From positions 40,912-104,911 of the forward strand of contig NZ_AOGX02000044.1 of assembly GCF_000332475.2 (NCBI RefSeq): a DNA stretch of 64,000 bases, given 5' to 3'. A program made the position numbers and the translations under genes. The notes below the pieces were generated by a model. It was not told the DNA's origin. It made no database searches and saw only the letters and a program-made list of their open reading frames with translations. This DNA comes from Leptospira yanagawae serovar Saopaulo str. Sao Paulo = ATCC 700523 (GTDB taxonomy: Bacteria > Spirochaetota > Leptospiria > Leptospirales > Leptospiraceae). Positions 55,916 through 64,000 of this stretch are shown in pieces; position 1 is the stretch's first letter, and every line of letters begins with the position of its first letter.

Positions 55916-56743
55916 ATGAAGTTAATCTTACACACATTATTTGTTTTGATTTTGTTTTCTTTTGCCTTTTGCATAGGAAACCATTCACCGGTTGAAACCA
56001 AGTCATACGTACATTTCCATGGAGCACCAAACAAAGGGAAAATCCTTATGGTTTTGAGTAGCCCAAGCATATCCAAACAAACTGGATGGCCCATTGGATT
56101 TTGGGCAGCAGAACTCACCCATCCCATGAGAGTGTTCCAAGAAGCAGGTTATTCGATTGATTTGGCATCAACACAAGGTGGAAAAGTAGAAATGGATTCT
56201 TATTCCAATCCTACTGATCCAAGTGGATATTCTTCCCACGATGTCATCTCCCTTGGTTATTTGCAAAAAAAAGAATTCATGCAATCTTTGCTAAATACAA
56301 AAAAATTAAGTGATGTAAAGGAAAATGAGTACGATGCGATATTTTTAGTAGGTGGCCAAGGCCCTATGTATACTTACAAAGGCAATGACAGCTTACAAAA
56401 ATTATTTGTTTCTTTTTATGAAAACAATAAACCAGCGGCTGCCGTTTGCCATTCTACAACCATACTCTTAGAAACAAAAAAGTCGAATGGAGAACTATTA
56501 GTGACTGGAAAAACCTGGACTGGATTTGCCGATGCGGAAGAAGATTTTGCAGACAAAGCAGTGGGTCAAAAAATCCAACCTTACCGAATTGAAACGGAAG
56601 CAAAAAAACTGCAAAACACAACATTCAAAGTGGCGGAACCCTTTTCTTCTTATGCAATAAGAGATGGATACCTGATCACAGGACAACAGCAAAACTCAGG
56701 CGAAGCCGCAGCAAAACTTTTGGTCCAAACTCTTAACAAGTAA
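55916..56743 (+). CDS. DJ-1/PfpI-type (class I glutamine amidotransferase-like) lipoprotein
   Basis: This 275-residue protein has a lipoprotein-like signal (lipobox FAFC). A DJ-1/PfpI domain of the Hsp31/HchA-like group follows: GFWAAELTHPMRVFQEAGYSIDLAS, IFLVGGQGPMY and the nucleophile elbow AAVCHSTTILLE. Such proteins are glyoxalase- or chaperone-like. Start has TAGGAG upstream. A terminator follows. Confidence 0.82.
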   Translation: MKLILHTLFVLILFSFAFCIGNHSPVETKSYVHFHGAPNKGKILMVLSSPSISKQTGWPIGFWAAELTHPMRVFQEAGYSIDLASTQGGKVEMDSYSNPTDPSGYSSHDVISLGYLQKKEFMQSLLNTKKLSDVKENEYDAIFLVGGQGPMYTYKGNDSLQKLFVSFYENNKPAAAVCHSTTILLETKKSNGELLVTGKTWTGFADAEEDFADKAVGQKIQPYRIETEAKKLQNTTFKVAEPFSSYAIRDGYLITGQQQNSGEAAAKLLVQTLNK

Positions 56744-56760
56744 TCGTTATGATTCAAATG

Positions 56761-56795
56761 CCCATCTCTTTCAATTTTAAGAGAGGTGGGTTTTC
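56761..56795 (+). terminator. Terminator after the DJ-1/PfpI gene
   Basis: CCCATCTCTT ... AAGAGAGGTGGG forms a stem with a small internal mismatch, followed by TTTTCTC on the plus strand. Confidence 0.78.
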
Positions 56796-57185
56796 TCATT
56801 TCTTTTTTATTGATTTTGCATTCGGGAAGAATTCCAAATCTTCGGTATAAGCTCCAGATGTTTTCATAAAACTGATACCAAGTTCACGTAACGAAAGTAT
56901 GATGGGGATTGTCTTTTTACCTAAATCCGTTAAAGAATACTCAGTGTGTGGTGGCACCACTGCAAAAACTTTCCGATTCACCAGTCCATTTTCTTCTAAC
57001 TCACGTAGTGATTGCGCAAGCATCTTATCCGAAATATGACTCAATGTTTTCTTGATTTCACTATACCGCAGTGTTTTTTCACGAAGTCGCCAAAGAATGG
57101 GCATTTTCCAAGCACCACCAATCCAATCCAAAACGAATTCAACTGGATTGTAGTATAATTTCCCTTTGTATTTAAATTCTGGCAT
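56796..57185 (-). CDS. HxlR family transcriptional regulator
   Basis: This 129-residue protein has the HxlR winged helix: LDWIGGAWKMPILWRLREKTLRYSEIKKTLSHISDKMLAQSLRELEENGLVNRKVFAVVPPHTEYSLTDLGKKT. It is divergent to the F420-type reductase gene, which it likely controls through the palindrome at 57201-57216. HxlR proteins often sense aldehydes or reactive species. Confidence 0.88.
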   Translation of the reverse strand: MPEFKYKGKLYYNPVEFVLDWIGGAWKMPILWRLREKTLRYSEIKKTLSHISDKMLAQSLRELEENGLVNRKVFAVVPPHTEYSLTDLGKKTIPIILSLRELGISFMKTSGAYTEDLEFFPNAKSIKKK

Positions 57186-57200
57186 TTTTCCCTCTCTGCT

Positions 57201-57216
57201 TACTTAATCGTAAGTA
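57201..57216. promoter_or_regulatory. HxlR operator candidate
   Basis: TACTTA-ATCG-TAAGTA is a perfect 6-4-6 palindrome 16 bp upstream of the hxlR start, between the divergent genes. HxlR-type sites have this form. Confidence 0.65.
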
Positions 57217-57330
57217 TATTACCAAAAACGATGGTATCAATCAAAATTTTTGAAATTGAAAATTTTAGGAATTGCAAAATGGATTTCAACTGATTATGAA
57301 AATAGTTATCAATCAGAAAGGTGGAAAATC

Positions 57331-57954
57331 ATGAAAATTGCAATCATTGGTACTGGAAATGTTGGCGGAGCTTTGGCGGAGGGTTGGTCAAAACAAGGTC
57401 ATGAGATACTGCTCGGTGTTCGAGATCCAAACCAATTCAAAGGAAAAGAATTATTACAACTACCTTCTGTTACAGTCCATCCAATTGCAGATGCAACAAA
57501 ACTTGCAGAAGTGATTGTCCTTTCAACTCCCGCAAAAGAAGTCATCCATGTCACAAAGTCACTTGGTGATACAACAGGTAAGGTCATCATCGACACCATG
57601 AACACCATACAAAGATCTCCAAACCAAAGTGAACAATCCACAACCGAAATCATCTTAAAACATACAAATACAAAGGATGTTGTTAAGTGTTTTAATACAA
57701 CAGGGGCCAACCATTTAACAAACCCAGTGTTTGGTGACCAAGTTATCGATTTATTTGTAGCTGGCGATTCTACCCGAGGGAAAACGATCGCAAAACAATT
57801 GGCACTCGATTTAGGTTTTGCTGAATGTTATGATGTTGGTGGCAATGATCGCTTTTTTCTGATGGAAGAGTTTGCATTGTTTTGGATCAACCTCGCCATG
57901 TTTCAAAAACAAGGAAGAGACATTGGATTCAAATTATTAAAACGAAACAACTAG
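57331..57954 (+). CDS. NADPH-dependent F420 reductase-like protein (NAD-binding)
   Basis: The ATG at 57331 (ribosome site AAGGTGG) begins MKIAIIGTGNVGGALAEGWSKQGHEILLGVRDP, the NADP Rossmann motif. The 207-residue protein has the 8-hydroxy-5-deazaflavin:NADPH oxidoreductase-like layout with VKCFNTTGANHLTNP and a C-terminal catalytic-like region. It probably reduces an unknown substrate with NADPH. Its divergent HxlR gene is the probable regulator. An ATG at 57250 would add 27 unlikely residues. Confidence 0.85.
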   Translation: MKIAIIGTGNVGGALAEGWSKQGHEILLGVRDPNQFKGKELLQLPSVTVHPIADATKLAEVIVLSTPAKEVIHVTKSLGDTTGKVIIDTMNTIQRSPNQSEQSTTEIILKHTNTKDVVKCFNTTGANHLTNPVFGDQVIDLFVAGDSTRGKTIAKQLALDLGFAECYDVGGNDRFFLMEEFALFWINLAMFQKQGRDIGFKLLKRNN

Positions 57955-57973
57955 TCCCATCCCATGATCCATA

Positions 57974-58086
57974 GGGCGTTCCCGATTTAAATTCACATAA
58001 AAAAATTTCCAAATCTGGGTCGGGCCAGTCCGGGGTTCGCTAACGCTCCCGTCCCAAGGGACCAAGCCCTCCCTGTCCCTAACGCT
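57974..58086. repeat. GC-rich intergenic element, REP-like
   Basis: A stretch starting GGGCGTTCCC and ending GTCCCTAACGCTAG is far richer in G and C than its surroundings. It holds CTGGGTCGGGCCAGTCCGGG and TTCGCTAACGCTCCC segments with internal complementarity. It resembles short GC-rich palindromic repeats seen in many AT-rich genomes. It has no coding frame. Copy number cannot be judged here. Confidence 0.6.
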
Positions 58087-58106
58087 AGTTAAATGCCATA
58101 ATTCGA

Positions 58107-58973
58107 TTACTGATCCAGTTTGAATTGGCCTTTTACGATTTCCCCAACTTGGTTTTGATTTATTTGGGTCTTTTTTCCTTTTGGTTGTTTTATAGAGAAA
58201 GGAAGGTGAACCAACTGGTTAGGGATCCAAATAGAATTTCCTTTATCCACCAAATCAATTGCTATTACTTCTCCCTTTATTTCCCCTTTACCATTCGTGG
58301 AAAAGATCTGAATTGGATTTCCAAAACGATTGACCTGTCCATTTTCTAAAACAAATACTTGTTTTGCGATTTGGATCAATTCTGGAATTTCATGGCTAAT
58401 GAAAAGTACAGTCATTCCCCATTTTTTTTGAAGGTCTCGAACAAAGAAAAGAAGTTTCTCACGAAGCCTTCCATCCAAAGATGAAAAAGGTTCATCTAAC
58501 AAGAGTAAACTTGGTTTTTGTAAAATACTCCGTACAATTGCCACTCTCTGTTTTTGTCCACTGGAAAGTTCTGTGATCGATTTTTGTAAAATGGAATGGA
58601 TCTCTGCGATGGTTACCAATTCTAAAAAAAGGGTTTCATCAACTTTTCCATTGGGAATCGAAAATTGAAGGTTATCCATTACATTCATATTAGGAAACAA
58701 ACTGTGATCGGGAAACATGACCGAGAGGGATCGTTTTGCAATGGGAAGGTTGATTTGTTTTTCTGAATCAAACCATACTTCGTCTGAAACAATGATTTTC
58801 CCACGATCCGGAAGGAGGAGTCCCGCCAACATTTTGAAAAGAGAACTTTTTCCAACTCCCGATTCTCCAAAAAAAGCACTTATTTCTTTCAATGGAATTT
58901 TACATTGAAAAGAGAGTTGAACAGGTGGAACTCCTTTCGATGGGAAAGTTTTTTCTATTTGTATATCGATCAT
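58107..58973 (-). CDS. modC: Molybdate ABC transporter ATP-binding protein
   Basis: This 288-residue ATPase has Walker A GESGVGKSS, signature LSSGQKQR, Walker B LLLLDEPFSSLD and the switch His in ISHEIPEL. A short C-terminal region lacks a full Mop domain. It energises molybdate import with ModB. It starts 12 bp after modB. Last gene of the modABC operon. Confidence 0.88.
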   Translation of the reverse strand: MIDIQIEKTFPSKGVPPVQLSFQCKIPLKEISAFFGESGVGKSSLFKMLAGLLLPDRGKIIVSDEVWFDSEKQINLPIAKRSLSVMFPDHSLFPNMNVMDNLQFSIPNGKVDETLFLELVTIAEIHSILQKSITELSSGQKQRVAIVRSILQKPSLLLLDEPFSSLDGRLREKLLFFVRDLQKKWGMTVLFISHEIPELIQIAKQVFVLENGQVNRFGNPIQIFSTNGKGEIKGEVIAIDLVDKGNSIWIPNQLVHLPFSIKQPKGKKTQINQNQVGEIVKGQFKLDQ

Positions 58974-58985
58974 GACAAGTGGGGA

Positions 58986-59669
58986 TTAAGAAGACCTATC
59001 AAGGGAAAACAACAATCCATTCCGTTTCCATAGGAATAAAATGAATAACGATATAAAACTTATACAGAGTAAAATAAAAGAATAGAGGTGGGCATTTGAA
59101 TAATTCATAGCCTCCACCTCTTCAAAAATAGCAATCGAAGCCACCTTTGTTTTCCCGGGAATGCTTCCTCCAATCAGTAACACCACACCAAATTCACCTA
59201 TCGTGTGTGTAAAACTGAGAACCATCCCTGTAAAAATAGAAAATTTACAATTTGGTAAAATGATCCGGTAGAGTATGGTCCACTTAGATTTTCCCAGCGC
59301 AATTCCTGTTTCAATCATTGCTTTTGGAACTGATAAAAATCCAACCTGGATTGATTGTAACATAAAAGGAAGATTGAATATAATGGAACCCAAAAGGATT
59401 CCCAAAAAACTAAAGGTCAATCGTATCTGAAAAAATTCATCCAACCATTCACCTAACAAATGCTTTGGGCTAAACAGGATGAGCAAATAAAATCCAATTA
59501 CTGTGGGCGGAAGGACTAAAGGTAAATTCAAAACCGTTTCCAAAACGGTTCGAAATCGAAAATCTGAATAGGTAAGTCCGTAAGCGATAGGAATCGTGAT
59601 GAAAACCAAAATCAAAGTAGTCAAAACAGCCAATTGAAGCGTCAACCAAATGGGTAAGGTATCAATCAA
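58986..59669 (-). CDS. modB: Molybdate ABC transporter permease
   Basis: This 227-residue membrane protein has about six helices. The ABC permease coupling loop reads ETGIALGKSKWTILYRIILPNCKFSIFTGMVLSFTHTIGEFG, typical of ModB. Its start overlaps modA by 4 bp. It forms the channel for molybdate with modC. Confidence 0.9.
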   Translation of the reverse strand: MIDTLPIWLTLQLAVLTTLILVFITIPIAYGLTYSDFRFRTVLETVLNLPLVLPPTVIGFYLLILFSPKHLLGEWLDEFFQIRLTFSFLGILLGSIIFNLPFMLQSIQVGFLSVPKAMIETGIALGKSKWTILYRIILPNCKFSIFTGMVLSFTHTIGEFGVVLLIGGSIPGKTKVASIAIFEEVEAMNYSNAHLYSFILLCISFISLFILFLWKRNGLLFSLDRSS

Positions 59670-60541
59670 AATGATTTACCTCTTTTAGATCCAGTATCTT
59701 TTCGTTTTGAATTTCGATTTGGGATTTTATATCCATACTTTTTTAGTATTGGATCCAATTCTTTGGAACCAATCAACTCATAGAGTTGTTTCATGATCAA
59801 TTTTTTTTCGTCAGTGATGGGTCCTTGTGGTTTGAGAAGTAGTTTCCCTTGTCTTAAGCTTGGGACCTTTTTTGGATCCAATGGTTTCCAATCTTTCCAA
59901 TCCATTTCATTCGCTTTCACCGAAGAATAAGAAGTAAAACCCACGTCAGCAGCAGAAGCGAACACAAATTGATTCACCTGGGTCACACTTTCTCCATACA
60001 CCAATTTAGCTTCGATCGATTGTAAGATTCCTAGATGTTTCAAGTATTCTACAGTAACTTTTCCATAAGGGGCTGTTCTTGGATTTGCGATGGCAATGTA
60101 TTTTGTATTAGGCGATACGAGAATTTGTTCGATGTTTTGGAAGGAAGTTAAACTATTGTTGGACACCAAAACCAAAATGCCTTCTGCATACACCTCTGGT
60201 GGAGAATCAGAAAACCCATCGTCGTATAAAGAATTCGGAAAGTCTAAATCTGCTGATAAAAAAATATTTACGTTCGCACCATTTCGTATTTGGTTTGTTA
60301 AATGACCAGAGGAACCATACAAAGTGATGATTTTCCAATGTGGGAATTTTTTTTGAAACAAAACTTTCATTTCTTCCAATGGGTTTTTGAAATTGGCGGC
60401 AACAGCAATTGTAATTTCCTTACCTGAATCATGTTCTTCCACTCCAACTGGATTCACTTGTGCGATTAAAATTGGGAAAAAAGAAAGTAAACTGAGAAAC
60501 GAAACGATCCAGGGAATGGTTACGACAGGAAATAATTTCAT
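59666..60541 (-). CDS. modA: Molybdate-binding periplasmic protein
   Basis: The ATG at 60541 begins a signal peptide (MKLFPVVTIPWIVSFLSLLSFFPILIAQ) and gives 291 residues. A longer frame to 60676 would add 45 non-signal residues. The mature domain has ITIAVAANFKNPLEEM, LYGSSGHLTNQI, IAIANPRTAPYGKVTVEYL, all typical of ModA. It captures molybdate (or tungstate). No strong ribosome site is visible. Confidence 0.87.
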   Translation of the reverse strand: MKLFPVVTIPWIVSFLSLLSFFPILIAQVNPVGVEEHDSGKEITIAVAANFKNPLEEMKVLFQKKFPHWKIITLYGSSGHLTNQIRNGANVNIFLSADLDFPNSLYDDGFSDSPPEVYAEGILVLVSNNSLTSFQNIEQILVSPNTKYIAIANPRTAPYGKVTVEYLKHLGILQSIEAKLVYGESVTQVNQFVFASAADVGFTSYSSVKANEMDWKDWKPLDPKKVPSLRQGKLLLKPQGPITDEKKLIMKQLYELIGSKELDPILKKYGYKIPNRNSKRKDTGSKRGKSF

Positions 60542-60727
60542 AAAATGATGGTTCTGACAGATTCGAAATCCCAACGAATGTCTAGTCTTACAATTCTGAA
60601 CTCCATTCATAGAGATTTTTAGAAGATGTGGATCGAAAACATCCCTTTTTTTTATCTGAATTTGTTTGGAGAACAAAACAATGCTATACGAAAATCCATC
60701 TTTCCCAATAGATAACGATTGGTTCCT

Positions 60728-61571
60728 ATGACTCTATCTAAAAAATTTTCCATTTTTTTTGCCATCATAATCAGCGTTAGTTTAGCAATTAGCATATTAT
60801 TGTTCAATCTCCAAAACTACCTCCAAACACAAAATCCAAATGTAGAATTAAAACCATTCACTTTCACAAAAATCCTTTCTCGAACCGCGACCATCATCCT
60901 CTTTTTTTCCTTGATTTGGTTTCGTAAAAAAATAGACAAAAAATCAATATCCTCTCTTGGTTTGGAACAATTTGGAAAAAGACGTAATGAATTGTTGATA
61001 GGATTTTTAGTCGGCATTATCTCTTTATCACTCGTCGTCACAACAAAAGTAATTTTTGGAGTTTCCACTTGGGCACCAAAAGAATTCACAAACAATGATT
61101 GGTTTTTTAGCGCTTATTTTTTGTTAGTTGTATTTTTTATTGGTTTTGTCGAAGAACTTTTTTTTCAGAGGGTATCTTTTACAATCCTTTGTTTCAGAAT
61201 GGGGCGAAAAAAAAGCTGCCATCATCACCAGTTTATTTTTTTCACTCACACATTTCATTCGTCCCATCACGGACTTATTCGTATTATTACCTGAAATGAT
61301 TGGTTTATTTTTTGTTGGGTATGCTTTATCCTATGCTTGGATTTACACTCGGTCACTGTACTTACCAATTGGAATCCATGCAGGTTGGGTATATGTAGTC
61401 AAAATGCAAAAAATGTTTGTCGATCCGATTCCTCACGACTTACACTGGTTTTTCGGTGGAGACAGGCTTGTAACTGGAGCAGTCGCGTGGATGTTTATGT
61501 TTTTGTTTTTGTTTGGACTGAAACGAGTTTTTGAAAACTCTCCGATTGGATCCAAATCCATCCATTTATAA
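60728..61571 (+). pseudogene. CPBP family intramembrane protease, frameshifted at a run of T
   Basis: The first frame (from ATG 60728) encodes several membrane helices up to FFIGFVEELFFQ. The second frame then continues FFFRGYLLQSFVSEWGEKKAAIITSLFFSLTHF and on to 61571. Together they form a CPBP protease with its EExxxR motif (EELFFRGYLLQ), HF motif and the final NHxxW-like GIHAGW. The switch falls at a run of eight T at 61158-61165, and removing one T restores one frame of about 280 codons. It is a frameshift mutation, a slippage site or a sequencing error. Confidence 0.8.
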
Positions 61572-61592
61572 AATCGGTTCGATTCAATTGAT

Positions 61593-62396
61593 TTAGATTT
61601 TGTTTTCCTGTATTTTGGCTTGGAATAATAAAAATCCCAAAGTTGCGATCACACCACCAAAAAATATATATAATTCTGGCCCAAAAGTATTTAGTTTCCC
61701 ACCACTTCCGACAAACATAAGATATGCGATCGGAGCAATGTATTGATTTGTGAAGAGAACTCCAAAAGCCAATTGGTTGGAGAATCCACCTTTTAGGAAT
61801 TTCCAAAGGAAAAGGTTGGGATTTCCAAGGATAGTGGATAAAAAAAGTAAAACCATAAAAAACATTTCTATAAGAGAGACACCTACTCTTGGATCAATCG
61901 ACATACTCAAATAACTTGGATTTTGGAATAAATGACCGAATAAGCTAAGTCCTCCTGGAACAAGCGCTAGGTGGATCAAAATATCGTCTAATATCCAAAA
62001 ACGATCCGGAGTCCGTCTCAAATACAAAAGGATTTCATAAAAACTAAACAAGATAAGTCCAATGGAAGTAAAAATCGATGTCATCACAAGTGTTGACTTG
62101 GGGTTGATGTGGACGGCAGGTGCAGAAAGTAACATCAGTATCGAAGAAATATTCCCTCCACCCACTATCATAAGGAAAGCCAAATTGGCTGTGAATGGCC
62201 AAAGGTGGAAATGTTTTGTGGCAATTCGCAAACTAACGATCGTTAAGAGTGAGATGGCAGTAAAGATGGATAGAACCGGACCCTCCGATTGGTAAAAAAG
62301 AGGAAAACCAAAAATCCAAAAAACAAGTGCAATAGAAGTTCCAATAAAAATGACCCAATCGAGTATTTCGGCCCATGTTGCAAAAACTTTGTCCAT
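61593..62396 (-). CDS. Hypothetical multi-pass membrane protein
   Basis: This 267-residue protein has about eight hydrophobic segments, with polar loops containing HFHLWPF and RRTPDRFWILDD. No known family motif was recognised. It is convergent to the CPBP gene and lies 72 bp upstream of the truncated propeller gene on the same strand. Confidence 0.75.
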   Translation of the reverse strand: MDKVFATWAEILDWVIFIGTSIALVFWIFGFPLFYQSEGPVLSIFTAISLLTIVSLRIATKHFHLWPFTANLAFLMIVGGGNISSILMLLSAPAVHINPKSTLVMTSIFTSIGLILFSFYEILLYLRRTPDRFWILDDILIHLALVPGGLSLFGHLFQNPSYLSMSIDPRVGVSLIEMFFMVLLFLSTILGNPNLFLWKFLKGGFSNQLAFGVLFTNQYIAPIAYLMFVGSGGKLNTFGPELYIFFGGVIATLGFLLFQAKIQENKI

Positions 62397-62468
62397 AAAG
62401 ATTTACCTAACCCAAAGGGTATGATTGTGAATCCATTCAGATTTTTTGCAATTCAAAACTAAGTGGAA

Positions 62469-63857
62469 TCAAAAAAGAGAATCGGAGAAAATTTCAAACC
62501 CACCTCTGACCCTTCGATTCAATTGAGAGAATTCTCCAAACAAAATGACGTCATTCCCATTTTTTGAAAACCCATTGATGTTGCCATTTCGTAAGGGTTC
62601 AAATCCCGTGATTGTTTCATTTACCAAATCCAAAACGGCAAATTGGTTTCGAGGTGTTCCTGAGATTGTCGTAAAGGTTCCACGAACAAAGGCTTTTCCG
62701 TTTTCCATAATCAACATATCTTGCACTGCTGCATTGAATGTGAGTGCTGTCGTTTCAAGAGTGGGAGATGTTAGGTCATAACTAGCGAAATAAGGTCCAA
62801 AATTGGTAAAGGTTCCACCAAAGTACAATCGATTGTTCCAGAGTGCTTGTGTGGAAACCGAGTTATCAGGTAAACTTGGGTAATAAACACCTGAGGATTG
62901 ACCATTGGAAGCATTGATTCGATGGATGTAATTGGAAGCGGCACCACCGATCGTACCAAACCCTCCTCCTACATACAAAAATCCATTGTTTTCCAAAATC
63001 GAACTTACCGATCCACTTGTCACGGATGCATTCCAACCAGTATCTACAGATCCAGACTCCTTATCAAATGCCACCATATTGTAACGGGAAACACCTTGCG
63101 CAAAATCAAACGATCCACCCATAAAAACCTTGGATTCACCTACATAAAGGTCTTCGATATATGGGTTTGGTGTCATATCAAATCGATCACTCGACAAACT
63201 CAAGTCAGTTTGGTTGATAGAGACAACCCCTTGTGTTTTTGGTTCATCATTATACGTAGTAAAAGATCCTGTGATATAAATTTTGGAACCAAAGGATTTA
63301 ATTTTTAAGATCGCAAAATCAACTTTGGGGTTCCAATCAGTCACCTTTCCTGTGATTCGACTAATTTCTGCTAAATTTTGTCGTTTCACTCCATTGGCGG
63401 AGGTAAAATACCCAGGTACAACCAAACGATTGTCAGAAGTCAAACAAGATTTATTGGTATCAACACTCCCTTCCTGACTGAAATTGGGATTAAAATCAGT
63501 AAGAGAATAGTTGTCTAAGTCGATAGCGGCCGCAAAATTCCTTTCCCTACCAGAGACAACGGTGAACTTTCCGAAGAAGATCAGTTGATTATTCACAATG
63601 ATAGAAGAGTCAATTTCATCACTAGCATTGAGATCTGAAAAACCATTTATGATCGCACCATTGGTGTTGTTTAAGACGGCAAGTCGATTCATCGTAACTC
63701 CATTGACCTGAGTGAATCCCCCGCCTATGATGATTTTATCTTGATGGAATTTTACCGTATAAGCATTGCCAGTTGTTAAGGATACATTCCATCCCACAGG
63801 GACAGTACCACTTGATTGTTCAAATGCATAGAGTTGTGCTGGTGTTACATCACCCAC
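62469..63857 (-). pseudogene. Beta-propeller-repeat protein, 5' end removed by an IS3-like element
   Basis: This 462-codon frame has nine complete repeats like those of the gene at 53355-55601 (IIGGGFTQVNGVTMNRLAVLN; YVGGGFGTIGGAASNYIHRIN; ILFGEFSQLNRRVRGGFEIFS). It starts mid-repeat at VGDVTPAQLYAFE. No signal peptide is present and the frame reads back directly into the neighbouring transposase. So about five repeats and the lipoprotein signal are missing and the gene is almost certainly broken by insertion. Confidence 0.8.
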
Positions 63858-64000
63858 TGCGAGTACAACTGAAGTTCCTAAGTAAAAATATACTCACGAA
63901 TAGGCATGAAATTCATTTTCAAATGTAACAGGAGCTTTGTATCCAATTTTAGAATGCAAACGCTTTCTGTTAATAAAAAACCTCGATATACTAGAGGCGT
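63858..64000 (-). mobile_element. IS3-family insertion sequence, terminal part
   Basis: The element runs off the right edge. The visible end is probably at 63858, beginning TGCGAGTACAACTGAAGTTC on the plus strand, with TG as in IS3-family ends. The propeller sequence resumes at exactly the next codon (VGD). The other end lies outside the window. Confidence 0.7.
63894..64000 (-). CDS. IS3-family transposase OrfB, C-terminal 34 residues (partial)
   Basis: The frame reads FINRKRLHSKIGYKAPVTF and ends FENEFHAYS before TGA, the conserved C-terminus of the IS3 integrase-core transposase (FYNRKRLHSxLGYxSPxxFE). Only the tail is in the window. Confidence 0.85.
   Translation of the reverse strand, partial: ASSISRFFINRKRLHSKIGYKAPVTFENEFHAYS

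Noticed and set aside
61128..61571. Second CPBP frame as an independent gene
   Set aside because: It lacks the first helices and Glu residues of the motif, which sit in the preceding frame; it is the second half of one broken gene.

Overview
The window looks like chromosomal DNA of a spirochaete of the genus Leptospira, most likely a saprophytic (S-clade) species related to L. biflexa. This is an inference from gene content, not from a database search. The DNA is AT-rich. It carries a PerR of the Leptospira type (no CxxC zinc site), many sensor kinases, a SpoIIE phosphatase, many lipoproteins and TetR regulators, and a katG catalase-peroxidase, which from memory is typical of saprophytic rather than pathogenic leptospires. 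No tRNA, rRNA, CRISPR array, prophage or plasmid function was seen. The only mobile DNA is the end of an IS3-type element at the right edge.

Layout. 1-6072 (minus): a cut-off CHASE3 sensor, a receiver-PAS-PAS-kinase hybrid, a patatin-like lipase and a P-type cation ATPase. 6125-7468 (plus): a C69/secernin-type hydrolase. 7445-14296 (minus): a tight four-gene operon, in order a SpoIIE phosphatase with a membrane receptor, a membrane histidine kinase, a FAD-oxidoreductase/polyferredoxin fusion, and a MOFRL glycerate kinase. 14655-16048 (plus): perR and a ketopantoate reductase-like gene. 16068-18044 (minus): a small HTH regulator, a DoxX-like protein and a double cNMP-binding protein. 18086-24606 (minus): a complete ebo cluster eboABCDEF, implicated elsewhere in moving metabolite precursors to the periplasm. 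24864-30270: an alginate-export type porin, a TetR/oxidoreductase divergent pair with a clear operator, and small secreted proteins. 30533-35729: an acyl-CoA dehydrogenase plus 2,4-dienoyl-CoA reductase-like operon facing its probable TetR regulator across two matched operators, then a second TetR gene.

35825-39303: a neutral ceramidase lipoprotein next to a truncated endoglycoceramidase-like lipoprotein, possibly the remains of a glycosphingolipid-degrading pair. 39425-43969: AraC/NmrA, luciferase-like monooxygenase, PHB-depolymerase-like esterase and a CWC protein. 44045-46212 (minus): eutB-eutC. 46309-47981: a bacterial cryptochrome/photolyase that lacks the expected iron-sulfur cysteine cluster, with a coupled small ORF. 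48266-50869: a periplasmic KatG followed directly by a HiPIP, behind a strong palindrome. 50926-53313: a lipoprotein, a small protein and recQ. 53355-55601: a 14-repeat beta-propeller lipoprotein. 55916-57954: a DJ-1/PfpI protein, an HxlR regulator and an F420-type reductase. 57974-58086: a GC-rich intergenic element. 58107-60541 (minus): modABC. 60728-61571: a CPBP protease broken at a run of eight T. 61593-63857 (minus): a membrane protein and a second propeller gene decapitated by the IS3-like element.

The most interesting items are the ebo operon in a spirochaete, the periplasmic KatG-HiPIP pair with its putative PerR-type operator, the phosphatase/kinase/redox-fusion/glycerate-kinase operon, the photolyase without its FeS ligands, and the decayed sphingolipid locus.
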